A DNA stretch of 64,000 bases. Source: Jiangella ureilytica (GTDB taxonomy: Bacteria > Actinomycetota > Actinomycetes > Jiangellales > Jiangellaceae). Made by a program: the position numbers and the translations under genes. The notes beneath the pieces were generated by a model. That model saw only the letters and a list, made by a program, of their open reading frames with translations. It made no database searches and was not told the origin of the DNA. Numbering within the stretch: position 1 is the stretch's first letter; each line of letters starts with the position of its first letter. Location of the stretch: assembly GCF_004348545.1 (NCBI RefSeq), contig NZ_SMKL01000028.1, positions 1-64,000 on the forward strand. The letters are read 5' to 3'. Below, one piece after another: positions 1-8,999 of the stretch.

Positions 1-618
1 GCGGCTGAACGCGTCGAGGTCGTTCCAGGGCGCGACGATCACATCGGCGGCCGCGCTCGCCTGCTGCCCGCCGCTGCCGGCCACCGGCACAGGCGCCTCG
101 CGCGGGCCGGCCGCGTCGACCGGCGGGTGCAGGCTCCACAGCGCGGCGTCGAGCCAGCCGTGGTAGTGCCCTTCGAACTTGAGGATCCTCTGCCGGCCGG
201 TGAGCCCGCGGGCCAGCCGCCAGGCGCCGATGACGGCCTCGGAGCCGACCGTGTTGAACCGCACCAGCTCCGCACCCGGCACCATGGCCTGGACCAGCTC
301 GGCCGCCTCGATCTCCAGCGCGTGCTGGCCCGCGTAGGCCTGGCCGCGCGCGACCTGGCGGGTCACGGCCTCGACCACCTCCGGCGCGCTGTGGCCGAGG
401 ATCATCGGGCCCTGGCCGAGCACGTAGTCGACGTAGTCGTTGCCGTCGACGTCGGTCAGGTGCGCCCCGGCGGCGTGGTCGACGTACACCGGCTCGGGCA
501 GGCCGCGCCGGGCGTCGCTGGACACGCCGGCGGGCAGCACCCGGCTCGCCCGGGCAGCCAGCTCGGCGCCGCGCCGCAGCGGTGTGCGGGCGCCCACGGC
601 GACGGTCGGGTTGGTCAT
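1..618 (-). CDS. Class III (PLP) aminotransferase, glutamate-1-semialdehyde aminomutase-like, C-terminal part outside window
   Basis: The N-terminal 206 codons are visible; the gene runs off the left edge. The start is an ATG at 618 with an AGGAGG ribosome site just upstream. The visible part has the class III aminotransferase look: a VDHAAGAHLTDVDGN-type beta element, then a GQGPMILGHSAPEV loop, a Gly/Ser PLP-phosphate region (NTVGSEAV) and GHYHGW near residue 150. The catalytic lysine would lie beyond the edge. Relatives are glutamate-1-semialdehyde 2,1-aminomutases and GSA-like transaminases in catabolic clusters. Because it diverges from a sugar-derivative catabolic operon, a role in amino-sugar or amino-acid side-chain metabolism is more likely than haem synthesis, but this is inference. 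Confidence 0.85.
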   Translation of the reverse strand, partial: MTNPTVAVGARTPLRRGAELAARASRVLPAGVSSDARRGLPEPVYVDHAAGAHLTDVDGNDYVDYVLGQGPMILGHSAPEVVEAVTRQVARGQAYAGQHALEIEAAELVQAMVPGAELVRFNTVGSEAVIGAWRLARGLTGRQRILKFEGHYHGWLDAALWSLHPPVDAAGPREAPVPVAGSGGQQASAAADVIVAPWNDLDAFSR

Positions 619-645
619 CGATCCTCCTCGATCAGCGGTGGTCCG

Positions 646-676
646 ACCGTAGAGTCCCTCGTCACGGGCGTGTCAA
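646..676 (-). promoter_or_regulatory. Candidate sigma70-type promoter for the aminotransferase
   Basis: On the - strand TTGACA (671-676) is followed by TCTACG (648-653, spacer 17) or TACGGT (646-651, spacer 19). The site lies about 30-60 bases before the aminotransferase start, inside the 210-base divergent region 619-828. A weaker + strand pair, TTGCTG at 738-743 and TAGCGT at 762-767 (spacer 18), could serve the dehydrogenase operon. Confidence 0.4.
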
Positions 677-828
677 CCGTGCCGCGCCGCACCGGCGGAA
701 GAGGACAACTACGGGCCCGGCACGACACGAACTGCGCTTGCTGGCGCCATCGTCCGGCCCCTAGCGTGGCGGCCTCGCCGCACTTCGCGGCCCGACTCGG
801 CACGACCCGACGGGGAGGACAGCGCACC

Positions 829-1863
829 GTGGACCAGCTCGGCATCGGCATCGTCGGGACGGGCATCATGGCCCGCCAGCACGCCGCCGTGCTCGCCGCC
901 TACCACCGCAGCCGCGTGGCCGGCTGGACCAGCCGCGACCCCGGAAGAGCCGAGGCCTCGGGGCTGGACGAGTTCGGCCCCGCGCCGATCCACGGCGACC
1001 TCGCCGCGCTTCTCGCCGACGACGGTGTGGGCGCGGTCCTCGTCGCCACCCCGGACCACGCGCACGCCCAGGCCGCCTTGGCCGCCGTCGAGGCCGGCCG
1101 ATCGGTGCTGATCGAGAAGCCGCTGGCGACCACCGTCGACGACGCCCGGCGCATCCGGGACGCGGCGCGATCCGCCGGGGTCACGGTGATGACGCTCTAC
1201 AACCATCGCTGGGTGCCGGCCTACTGGCAGGCGCACGAGCGGGCCGCCGGCGGCGCGCTCGGCCGGCCCGTGCTGGCCTACGCGCGCAAGAACGACACCC
1301 TCTTCGTCCCCACCGAGATGCTGGACTGGGCGGACCGCACGACGCCGTCGTTCTTCCTGTCCGGGCACGACCTCGACCTGATCCTGTGGTGCTTCGAGGA
1401 CCACGTGGTCGAGGTCTACGCGACCGCGGTGCACGGCGTGCTCCGCGACCGCGGCATCGACACCCCCGACGCCGTCCAGGCCCAGCTCCGGCTGTCCGGA
1501 GGCGCCGTCGTCACCCTCGAGGCCTGCTGGATCTACCCCGACACGTTCCCCACCATGACGGACTCGTTCCTCGAGCTCGTGTTCAGCGACGCGGTGATCC
1601 ACCTCGACCGCAAGCACGAGCAGATCGAGATCGCGACGCACGAGGCGTTCGCCTACCCGCGCAACCAACTGGCGGGGCGGGTGGGCGGCAAGCCGTCGGG
1701 CTCGATCGCGGGCGCCGTCGAACACTTCGTCGACGCCGTGCTCGACGGCCGCCCGCCGATCGTGTCGATCGACAGCTCGGTGCACGTCACCGAGGTCCTC
1801 GCCGCCATCGACCGGTCCTGGCGTTCGGGCCGGCCGGTCGACCTGACCGTGGAGACAGACTGA
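829..1863 (+). CDS. Gfo/Idh/MocA family NAD(P)-dependent oxidoreductase
   Basis: This is a 344-aa dehydrogenase of the glucose-fructose oxidoreductase/inositol dehydrogenase family. I chose the GTG at 829 because a GGGGAGG ribosome site lies about ten bases upstream and because the next ATG (868) would cut the Rossmann motif. The dinucleotide fold is GIVGTGIMARQH near residues 7-18. The family EKP motif, which carries the catalytic lysine, is at residues 96-98, and a GHDLDLILW helix near residue 180 supplies the substrate-site histidine. Such enzymes oxidise or isomerise sugars, inositols and uronates. It is the first gene of a unit that includes an ABC sugar importer, with a one-base stop/start overlap to the binding protein. 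The substrate cannot be read from the sequence. Confidence 0.9.
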   Translation: MDQLGIGIVGTGIMARQHAAVLAAYHRSRVAGWTSRDPGRAEASGLDEFGPAPIHGDLAALLADDGVGAVLVATPDHAHAQAALAAVEAGRSVLIEKPLATTVDDARRIRDAARSAGVTVMTLYNHRWVPAYWQAHERAAGGALGRPVLAYARKNDTLFVPTEMLDWADRTTPSFFLSGHDLDLILWCFEDHVVEVYATAVHGVLRDRGIDTPDAVQAQLRLSGGAVVTLEACWIYPDTFPTMTDSFLELVFSDAVIHLDRKHEQIEIATHEAFAYPRNQLAGRVGGKPSGSIAGAVEHFVDAVLDGRPPIVSIDSSVHVTEVLAAIDRSWRSGRPVDLTVETD

Positions 1864-3227
1864 TGAACCGACGATCCATCCTGCGCGGCACCGCCGTCGC
1901 GACCGCCGTCATGCTGAGCCTGACGGCGTGCATCACCAGCTCGGACGACGGCGACGAGCCGGAGACCGAGAGCTCCGGCGACGCCACCGGCGCCACCGGC
2001 GAAGAGCCGGCGGAGATCACCGGTGACCTCGAGGTGGTCAGCTTCTACCCCGAGGGCTCCCCCGACCACGAACGGCTCACCGGCCTGGCCGACGAGTTCG
2101 AGTCGCGGCACCCGGGCGTCACCGTCACGCTGACCTTCGGCGGGGGCCAGGACACCCCGCAGATCGAGGCGCGCTGGCGCGCCGGCGACCCGCCCGAGGT
2201 CAACTACGGCTTCATGGACGCCGCGGCGGCCGACGGCGGCCCGTGGGTGTCCGGCGGCCAGGTCATGTCGCTCAACGACGTCATGCAGGAGCCGCTCGAG
2301 GGCTACGACGGCACCTGGGAGGACGCGATCCTGCCCGGTGTGCGCCCGCTGATCAGCGTCGGCGACGAGATCTACGGCGCACCCGAGTCGGTGACCACGC
2401 TGCAGTTCTTCTACAACGCGGCCATCTTCGAGGAGCAGGGCATCGAGCCGCCGCAGACCTTCGAGGACCTCGTCGCCGCGGCCGACACGCTGAAGGCGGC
2501 CGGAATCGCGCCGTTCACCGTCACCGGCACGTTCCTGCCGTACCTGCAGATGTACTGGGACTACCTGGCGCTGCGCCACATCGGCCTCGACGGGCTGCAG
2601 CAGGCCATCGCCGGCGAGACGGAGCTGGCCACGCTGCCCGGCGCCGCCGAGGCCGCGGCCGACCTGCAGCGGCTGGTCGACGGCGGCTACTTCCTCGACG
2701 GCTTCCGCGGCGTCGACTTCACCTCGGCCCAGATGTCGTTCTTCCAGGGCGACGCGGCGATGATCCTCATGGGCTCCTGGCTGATCGGTGAGATGGCGGC
2801 CGCGATCCCGGCGGACTTCCAGGTCGGCACGTTCCCGTTCCCCACGGTCGACGGCGGCAGCGGCGACCAGGAGGGCCTCTTCGGCGGCACCAACGCGCAG
2901 GTCGTGGCGCAGGACTCCGAGAACACCGACGCGGCCGTCGCCTGGCTGCGGTTCATCGCCGAGCCGGAGAACCAGAACGCCTACGTCGAGGGCACCGGCG
3001 GCATCTCCGCCTACACCGGCATCGCGGCGCCCGAGGGCTTCGAGGACGTCACCGCGATGCTCGAGGAGGGCGCGGCGTTCGCGCCGTCGTACATGGGCAT
3101 CCTCGCGCTGAGTCAGGAGGTCCAGGCCGCCTACCAGCAGCCGATCGCGCAGCTGTTCTTCGGCGAGATCGACGGCGAGCAGATGCTGACACAGATGTCC
3201 GACGGCCTGCTCGCCGCCGCGGGCTGA
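1863..3227 (+). CDS. ABC transporter sugar-binding lipoprotein (family 1 solute-binding protein)
   Basis: This 454-aa protein begins with a lipoprotein signal: positively charged MNRR, a hydrophobic stretch, and the lipobox LTAC with Cys near residue 22. An Asp/Glu/Ser/Thr-rich tether follows. The mature part has the features of MalE/UgpB-like carbohydrate-binding proteins, including an NNAAIFEEQGIEPPQTFEDL-like segment (here YNAAIFEEQGIEPPQTF), a FFQGDAAMILMGSWL helix and a late FPFPTVDGG hinge element. It would sit on the outer face of the membrane and deliver an oligosaccharide to the two permeases encoded next. The ATG at 1863 overlaps the upstream stop by one base (TGATG). Confidence 0.92.
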   Translation: MNRRSILRGTAVATAVMLSLTACITSSDDGDEPETESSGDATGATGEEPAEITGDLEVVSFYPEGSPDHERLTGLADEFESRHPGVTVTLTFGGGQDTPQIEARWRAGDPPEVNYGFMDAAAADGGPWVSGGQVMSLNDVMQEPLEGYDGTWEDAILPGVRPLISVGDEIYGAPESVTTLQFFYNAAIFEEQGIEPPQTFEDLVAAADTLKAAGIAPFTVTGTFLPYLQMYWDYLALRHIGLDGLQQAIAGETELATLPGAAEAAADLQRLVDGGYFLDGFRGVDFTSAQMSFFQGDAAMILMGSWLIGEMAAAIPADFQVGTFPFPTVDGGSGDQEGLFGGTNAQVVAQDSENTDAAVAWLRFIAEPENQNAYVEGTGGISAYTGIAAPEGFEDVTAMLEEGAAFAPSYMGILALSQEVQAAYQQPIAQLFFGEIDGEQMLTQMSDGLLAAAG

Positions 3228-3243
3228 GCGGGGCCCGTAGGCG

Positions 3244-4164
3244 ATGACAGCGAAGGGAGCGACGGTGCCACGCAGACGGCCCACCCTGCTCGAGCGGCAG
3301 CGACGCCGTCTCGTGGTGCCGTTCCTCCTGCCCGCCCTGCTGCTCTACGGGCTGTTCATGCTCTACCCGGCGTTCACCACGTTCTACGTCGCGCTGACGG
3401 AGTGGGACGGGGTGAACGCGCCGGAGTGGGTCGGCGGCGGCAACTTCGGCCGCCTCCTCGACGACCCGCTGTTCACCAGCACCATCACCAACACGATCGT
3501 CTTCACCGTGCTCGGCGCGCTGGTGCTCTTCCCCGGTGCGATGTTCTTCGGCTACGTGACGCAGCGGCTGAGGTTCGGCCGGTTCTACCGCTTCCTCATC
3601 CTGGCGCCGGTCGCGCTGTCGGTGACGACCGCCGCGCTGCTGTGGAAGTTCCTGGTCGACCCGAACTTCGGTGCGCTGCAGAGCATCCTGCACGCGATCG
3701 GACTGGACTCGCTGGCGTCGATCGAGCTGCTGGGCCGGCCGTCGACGGCGATGCTCATGGTCGTGCTGGCCACGGTCTGGCACGGCATCGGGCTGTGGAT
3801 GACGTTCTTCGCCGCCGCCGTCGAGCGGGTGCCGGCGGAGCTGAAGGAGTCGGCCACGCTCGACGGCGCCACCTCGTTCCAGGTGTTCCGCTTCGTCGTG
3901 TGGCCGCTGATGTGGGAGGTCACCCGCACGTTGCTGGTGCTCTGGATGATCCAGGGCCTGCAGACGTTCGCGTTCATCATCGCGATGACCAACGGCGGCC
4001 CGCTGCGCGCCACCGAGGTCATCGGGACCTATCTCTACAAGGTCGCGTTCGCCTCGTCCGAGTTCGGCTACGGCGCCGCCATCGCCGTCGTCCTGTTCGC
4101 GGCCATCCTGGTGCTCACCCTGCTCTCCCAGCGACTCACCCGGCGCGAAAGCGAGCAGTACTGA
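3244..4164 (+). CDS. ABC sugar transporter permease, MalF/UgpA type
   Basis: This 306-aa integral membrane protein has about six hydrophobic segments. The first is at residues 20-45 (VPFLLPALLLYGLFMLYPAF). The cytoplasmic EAA loop that docks the ATPase is ELKESATLDGATSFQVF near residues 200-216. It forms a heterodimer with the next gene. The start at 3244 follows the binding-protein stop by 16 bases. No ATP-binding subunit is encoded nearby, so the importer probably uses a shared MsiK-type ATPase elsewhere, which is common for actinobacterial sugar importers. Confidence 0.93.
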   Translation: MTAKGATVPRRRPTLLERQRRRLVVPFLLPALLLYGLFMLYPAFTTFYVALTEWDGVNAPEWVGGGNFGRLLDDPLFTSTITNTIVFTVLGALVLFPGAMFFGYVTQRLRFGRFYRFLILAPVALSVTTAALLWKFLVDPNFGALQSILHAIGLDSLASIELLGRPSTAMLMVVLATVWHGIGLWMTFFAAAVERVPAELKESATLDGATSFQVFRFVVWPLMWEVTRTLLVLWMIQGLQTFAFIIAMTNGGPLRATEVIGTYLYKVAFASSEFGYGAAIAVVLFAAILVLTLLSQRLTRRESEQY

Positions 4165-5078
4165 TGACGACCCCGACCGCCATCCCGCCGGCCGCCGCCG
4201 TCACGCCGTCGCCGCCGGAGCCGCCCCGCTCGTCCCGGCCGCGCAGGCCGGTGCGGCCCGGCCGCGTCCTCACCCATCTCGCGCTCGCGTCGTACTGCCT
4301 GACCTCGGTCAGCGCGTTCGTCTGGTGCGTCATGGTGTCGCTGAAGACGAACCCCGAGTTCTTCTCGACCAGCCCGTGGTCCCTGCCGTCGGACCCGCAG
4401 TTCGGCAACTACGCCGAGGCCTGGAGCAGCGCGCAGATCAGCCGGTTCTTCATCAACAGCCTGTACGTGACGGTGACCAGCGTCGGCGTCAGCCTGCTGT
4501 TCGCGGTGATGGCGGCGTACGTGCTGGCCAGGGTCGACTTCCCCGGCCGGTCAGTGGTGCGGATGATCTTCCTCAGCGGCCTGATGATGCCGGCGTTCCT
4601 GGTGATCGTGCCGCTGTACTTCCTGCTGCGCAACCTCGGCCTGCTGGGCTCGCTGCACGGGCTGGTGCTGGTGTACATCGCCACCCAGATCCCGTTCAGC
4701 ATCTACCTGCTGAGCAGCTTCTTCCAGTCGCTGCCGAAGGAGCTCGAGGAGGCCGCCTGCGTCGACGGCGCCTCGCCGACGCGCACGTTCTTCTCCGTCG
4801 TCCTGCCGCAGGTCTCCCCCGCCGTCGCCAGTGTCGCGCTGCTCAACACGCTGACCATCTGGAACGAGTTCTTCTTCGCCCTGGTGTTCCTCACCGACCC
4901 GCAGCAGCAGACGATCCCCGTCGGCATCCTCGGGCTGTCGGTGAACGCGCAGTACAGCGCGAACTGGGTGCAACTGTTCGCGGGCCTGGTGATCACCATG
5001 ATCCCGATGCTCGTGCTCTTCGCCTTCGCGCAGGAACGCATCGCGCGGGGCGTCAGTGTCGGAGCGCTGAAGGGCTGA
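4164..5078 (+). CDS. ABC sugar transporter permease, MalG/UgpE type
   Basis: This is the 304-aa second permease. After a Pro/Arg-rich cytoplasmic N-terminus it has six predicted membrane segments. The periplasmic loop has the MalG-type pattern LKTNPEFFSTSPWSLP near residues 60-75, and the EAA loop is ELEEAACVDGASPTRTFF near residues 195-212. The start overlaps the preceding stop by one base, so the two subunits are probably made in equal amounts. Confidence 0.93.
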   Translation: MTTPTAIPPAAAVTPSPPEPPRSSRPRRPVRPGRVLTHLALASYCLTSVSAFVWCVMVSLKTNPEFFSTSPWSLPSDPQFGNYAEAWSSAQISRFFINSLYVTVTSVGVSLLFAVMAAYVLARVDFPGRSVVRMIFLSGLMMPAFLVIVPLYFLLRNLGLLGSLHGLVLVYIATQIPFSIYLLSSFFQSLPKELEEAACVDGASPTRTFFSVVLPQVSPAVASVALLNTLTIWNEFFFALVFLTDPQQQTIPVGILGLSVNAQYSANWVQLFAGLVITMIPMLVLFAFAQERIARGVSVGALKG

Positions 5079-5079
5079 G

Positions 5080-7242
5080 ATGACCGACGTGCGGCTGAGC
5101 GTCACCGAGGAGATCGGCGTGCCCCGGGCCGGTGAGGTTGTGCGCTGCGGCATTCCGCTTCCGACTCCGGCTGACGGGCCGCTGTCGGTGCTGGTGGAGG
5201 ACGTGCCGGTGCCGCACCAGGTGCTGTGGCGGCGGCCCGGATGGGTGGGGTTGGCGTTCCCCGTCTCCGTCGCGGCGCTGGGGTCGGTGCCGGTGGTGGT
5301 GCGCCCCTCGCAAGCCGGGGCTGCCGCCCTCGTTCCCCCGGTGGTCGCCTCGGCGTCGGCGTCGGGGATCTCGACGGGGGTGGTGTCGGCGGTCGTGGGG
5401 CTGGACCCGGTCACCGTCGCCGTGCCGTCGCTGGGACTGCCTGCGTCCGAGGTCGTGCTGGTGGGCGACGACGGTGTCCGGCACGCCGCAGTGGTGCCGG
5501 ACGACGGGGTCACCGTCACCTGTGAGGGGCCGCTGCTGGCACAGGTGGAACTGGCCGGGCGGTACGGGTCGTCGTGGGGCTTCCGGGCCCGGCTGACGGC
5601 GCGGGCCGGAGCGCCGTCGCTGGATCTGGAGGTGGCGATCGTCAACGATGACGACGCGCCGGAGAGCCAGGTCGCGGAGTGGACCGTCTCGCTGGACACC
5701 GGTCCGGTGGAGGCCGCCGTCTGCGGCGTGTTCGGGGCCGCCCACCGCGCGGCGCCGCCGTTCACCGTCAGCCATCGGGGCGAGGGGCACCCGCGCGGGA
5801 TCTTCGCGACGTCGCAGGTCGTGGGCGGGTCGGACTGGCAGGACGCGAGCGAGCCGGACTACGCGTCGCGCTGGGAGTGGGCCGAGCTGCACGGCCGGCA
5901 GGCGGTGAACTGGCTGGTGGCCGAGCGGCCCGCCGGAGCTGTCACCGTCGCCGTCCACCGGTTCGCCGAGAACCACCCGAGCGACCTGGCCGTCGGGCCG
6001 GCGGGCGTGACCGTGCGGTTCTGGCCGGCCGACGCGGGACCGCTGCGGCTCACCCAGGGTGCGGCGAAGACCCGGCTGCTGCGGCTGACCGGCGGCGACG
6101 ACCGCCGGGCCGGGCCGGCGCTGGACTCGCCCCTGGTGCCGGCGGTGGAGTCGCCGGTCGGCGGGTATCTGCCGTATCTGCCCGAGCGGTACCCGAACCT
6201 CGAGGCGCACATCCGCGAGGAGCTGTCCGGCTGGTACCAGGGCGGTCAGTCGCTGGGGTTCCATGACTTCGGCGACAGCGTCCAGGGCATCACGACCGGG
6301 CCGCGCACCGGCTACAGCGCGAACAACGAGCACGACGCGCTGCTGGCGCTGACGCTGCACTACCTGCGCTCCGGCGAACGGGCCTACTACGACTCCGCCC
6401 AGGCCTACGCCGACCACCTCTGCGACGTCGACCTCATCCACCACAGCGTGCACCCGCACGAAGTGGGCGGGCTGCGCGCGCACGGGCGGGCGCACGTGCA
6501 CTACGTGACGGCGCGGACGGCGTCGGGCACGGTGCGGACCTCGATCGACACCGGGCACCTGTGGACCGAGGGGCTGGTGCTGTTCGGTCAGGTGTCGGGT
6601 GACACGCGGTATCTGCAGGCCGCGGAGCGGGTGGCCGACTGCATCGCCGGGCTGGTCGACCTGGGCTGGACCCGGCCCGAGCCCGGGCCGCGCAACAGCG
6701 GCTGGCCCTTGATGGCGCTGACGGCGGTGGCTGCGGCCACCGGGTCGTCGCGGTACGTGGACGCGGCGGACCGGACGGCGAAGGCGGCGCTGGCCGCGCA
6801 GCACCCCGACGGGCGCTGGCTCATGCGGCTCGGGCTGGTCGACGACTACTGCGCCTGGCAGAACGCCGTGCTGCTGATCGGGCTGGCCCGGCTGCAGGCC
6901 TTGGCGCCGTCCGCGGAGGTGGCCGCGGCGTTCTCCGCCGGCGCCAGGGCACTGCTGACGCTGGGCCGCAACCGCGACGGCAGCTTCGTCTACCTGACGC
7001 GGTTCGACTACCGCTGGGCGAACCGGTCCGCGCTGATCCGCGAGGCGCTGGCGCTGGCGTTCGACGCGACCGGCGACGACGCGTTCCTGCGGGCCGGGCT
7101 GGCCGGCGGGTCGCGCTGGTACCGGCCCCGTGGGGTGGGCGTCGCGTTGAGCAACGACGTGGCCGAGTGGCGTGGTCACCTGCCGTTCCTGCTCCGGGCG
7201 CACGAGGCCGGGCTGCTCACCGACCTGCCGGAGGCGGGATGA
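5080..7242 (+). CDS. PcRGLX/YetA-like protein, candidate exo-rhamnogalacturonan lyase or related polysaccharide-active enzyme
   Basis: This 720-aa protein has no signal peptide. The first ~330 residues are beta-rich and resemble the RIFT-barrel N-terminal region of PcRGLX/YetA proteins. The rest looks like an alpha/alpha toroid: GFHDFGDSVQG near residue 390, NNEHDALLALTLHYLRSG, YADHLCDVDLIHHSVHPHEV, DTGHLWTEGLVLFG and GWPLMALTAVAAATG. The family includes a fungal exo-acting rhamnogalacturonan lyase and Bacillus YetA. The start is one base after the permease stop and the end overlaps the next start (ATGA), so import and processing are co-expressed. The absence of a secretion signal suggests it acts on imported oligosaccharides. 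Family placement is from remembered motifs and is moderately secure; the substrate is inferred. Confidence 0.6.
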   Translation: MTDVRLSVTEEIGVPRAGEVVRCGIPLPTPADGPLSVLVEDVPVPHQVLWRRPGWVGLAFPVSVAALGSVPVVVRPSQAGAAALVPPVVASASASGISTGVVSAVVGLDPVTVAVPSLGLPASEVVLVGDDGVRHAAVVPDDGVTVTCEGPLLAQVELAGRYGSSWGFRARLTARAGAPSLDLEVAIVNDDDAPESQVAEWTVSLDTGPVEAAVCGVFGAAHRAAPPFTVSHRGEGHPRGIFATSQVVGGSDWQDASEPDYASRWEWAELHGRQAVNWLVAERPAGAVTVAVHRFAENHPSDLAVGPAGVTVRFWPADAGPLRLTQGAAKTRLLRLTGGDDRRAGPALDSPLVPAVESPVGGYLPYLPERYPNLEAHIREELSGWYQGGQSLGFHDFGDSVQGITTGPRTGYSANNEHDALLALTLHYLRSGERAYYDSAQAYADHLCDVDLIHHSVHPHEVGGLRAHGRAHVHYVTARTASGTVRTSIDTGHLWTEGLVLFGQVSGDTRYLQAAERVADCIAGLVDLGWTRPEPGPRNSGWPLMALTAVAAATGSSRYVDAADRTAKAALAAQHPDGRWLMRLGLVDDYCAWQNAVLLIGLARLQALAPSAEVAAAFSAGARALLTLGRNRDGSFVYLTRFDYRWANRSALIREALALAFDATGDDAFLRAGLAGGSRWYRPRGVGVALSNDVAEWRGHLPFLLRAHEAGLLTDLPEAG

Positions 7243-8999
7243 CCGGGGTGGGCATCCGCGTCGACGCGAACGTGGTGGCCGGGCCGTGGCCGTCGGACGC
7301 ATCGGCGTCCTGGACCGCCGACGACGTGGAGCGACATCTGGACCGGTTCACGCTGTCGTGTGCGCTCGTGCGGTCCGCGCTCGCCGTGACGTACGACGCG
7401 CCGTCGGGGAACGCCTCGCTGCTGAAGGAGGTCGAGGGGCACCCGCGGCTGCTGCCGTCATTCGTGCTGGGACCGCTGGACTGCGGCGAGCACGGCGCCG
7501 ACCCGGTCGCCGGGGCGAGAGCGATCTGGCTGCTGCCGGCGCGGCACGGGTGGAGCATCACGGGACCGGAGGCCGGCTCGCTGCAAGACGTGCTGCGGCG
7601 GGCCGGTCTCCCCGTGTTCGTCGACCTCGAGGAGACCGACTGGGCGGGCATCGACGCCCTCTGCGAGGCACTCCCCTCGGTCGACGTCGTCGTCGCCGGC
7701 ATCGGGTACCGGACGCTGCGGCAGGCCTTCCCCGTGCTGGACCGCCACTCCCGCCTGCATGTGGACCTGTCGTACCTCGCGGCCCTGGACGGCCTGGAGC
7801 TGTTCGTGTCGCGGTACGGCGCGGGGCGGGTGCTGCTCGGGACGGGCGCGCCGGTGCGCGACGACGCCGCGCCGCTGTTCCTGCTGTCGCGGTCCGCGCT
7901 GTCGCCGTCCGAGCAGGCGGAGGTGGCCGGCGGCACAGCGGCCCGCCTGCTCGGCCTGGCCGGCGATCCCACCGGCGATCCCACCGGCGATCCCGCCGGC
8001 GATCCCGCTCGTGATGCCACCGGCGATCCCACCGGCGATTCTGCCGGCGACCCCGCCGGCGATCCCGCTCGTGATCCCACCGGCGACCCTGGCGGCGACC
8101 CCGGCGGCGATCCTGCCGGCGACGGCGCGTTGTCGGTGCCCGCCCTTAGGGTGGGGTCCCACCCGACCGGGCGGGGTCTGACCACGGCGCGACCACATGC
8201 CGACACCGTCGCCGATGACGTACCGGACATCGTCGACGCCCACGCGCACCTCGGCTCGTGGCCGTCGTCGTGGCTGCCGCACCCGGACGCGGACGCGCTG
8301 CTGACCGCGTACGACCGCACCGGCACCGGGCACGCCGTCATCTCGCACCTGTCGTCGATCTGGGGCGGCGACACCCCGGCCGGCAACGCCGCCGCACTCG
8401 CCGCCGCGACCGCGCACCCGGACCGGCTCTCGGTGTGGCTGGTGGCGAACCCGAACCGGCCGCAGGACGCCGCGCTCCTCGCGGAGCAGCTGGAGTCGCC
8501 GCTGGTGCGCGGGTTCAAGGTGCATCCCGACACCCACGACTGCCCGATGGACGACGCCCGGCTCGACTGGGTCTGGCGGCTCGCCGTCGACGCGGGAGTC
8601 CCGGTGCTGGCGCATGGGTTCGCCGGCACGGTGCACAGCGACCCGCTGCTCTTCGGCGCGGTCGCCGCGCGGTATCCGGACCTGACGCTGATCGTCGGGC
8701 ACTCCGGCGCCACCGTCGACGGCTTCCGCCGCACCATCGCCGTCGGGCAGCAGCACCCGTCGACCCTGGCCGAGACCTGCGGCTCCTGGATGACCGGCCG
8801 GTGGCTGCGCCGGCTCGTGGAGGCGCTGGGCGCGGACCGGGTGCTGCACGGCACCGACGCCTGCCTCATCGATCCGCGGTACGGCGTCGGGCGTGTGCTC
8901 GGCGCCGGCCTCTCCGCCGAGGACCAGGCCCTGGTGCTCGGCGGCAACGCCCGGCGGGTGCTCGGCCTGCCGGCTCCGTCCCCGCTTGGAGGTCACTGA
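7239..8999 (+). CDS. Double amidohydrolase: metal-ligand-less domain, tandem-repeat linker, intact amidohydrolase_2 domain
   Basis: This 586-aa protein has two TIM-barrel-like halves. Residues 1-241 have lost every usual metal ligand: DANVV replaces DxHxH, FVDLEE replaces the strand-4/5 His, VVVAGIG lacks the next His, and LLGTGAP has Gly where the final Asp should be. Residues 242-297 are a linker of fourteen four-residue units (GDPT/GDPA type). From about residue 320 a complete amidohydrolase_2 domain follows, with VDAHAHLG, VLAHGF, IVGHSG and HGTDACLIDP. The second half is therefore probably the hydrolase or decarboxylase, and the first a structural or regulatory partner. The start overlaps the upstream stop (ATGA) and the end overlaps the FAH gene by one base. 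Confidence 0.82.
   Translation: MTGVGIRVDANVVAGPWPSDASASWTADDVERHLDRFTLSCALVRSALAVTYDAPSGNASLLKEVEGHPRLLPSFVLGPLDCGEHGADPVAGARAIWLLPARHGWSITGPEAGSLQDVLRRAGLPVFVDLEETDWAGIDALCEALPSVDVVVAGIGYRTLRQAFPVLDRHSRLHVDLSYLAALDGLELFVSRYGAGRVLLGTGAPVRDDAAPLFLLSRSALSPSEQAEVAGGTAARLLGLAGDPTGDPTGDPAGDPARDATGDPTGDSAGDPAGDPARDPTGDPGGDPGGDPAGDGALSVPALRVGSHPTGRGLTTARPHADTVADDVPDIVDAHAHLGSWPSSWLPHPDADALLTAYDRTGTGHAVISHLSSIWGGDTPAGNAAALAAATAHPDRLSVWLVANPNRPQDAALLAEQLESPLVRGFKVHPDTHDCPMDDARLDWVWRLAVDAGVPVLAHGFAGTVHSDPLLFGAVAARYPDLTLIVGHSGATVDGFRRTIAVGQQHPSTLAETCGSWMTGRWLRRLVEALGADRVLHGTDACLIDPRYGVGRVLGAGLSAEDQALVLGGNARRVLGLPAPSPLGGH
7962..8129 (+). repeat. Coding 12-bp tandem repeat (14 units)
   Basis: Fourteen consecutive 12-base units of the form GGCGATCCCNCC lie in frame inside the amidohydrolase gene. 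They encode GDPT, GDPA, RDAT, GDSA and GDPG variants. The first units are nearly identical and the later ones have diverged. The unit length keeps the reading frame when copies are gained or lost. Confidence 0.95.

Noticed and set aside
1-618. Naming the partial aminotransferase hemL
   Set aside because: The catalytic half is outside the window and the neighbourhood is catabolic, so haem synthesis is not supported.
7962-8129. Short regular repeats that could suggest a CRISPR or regulatory repeat array
   Set aside because: The 12-base units have no spacers and are in frame within one gene, so they are a protein linker.
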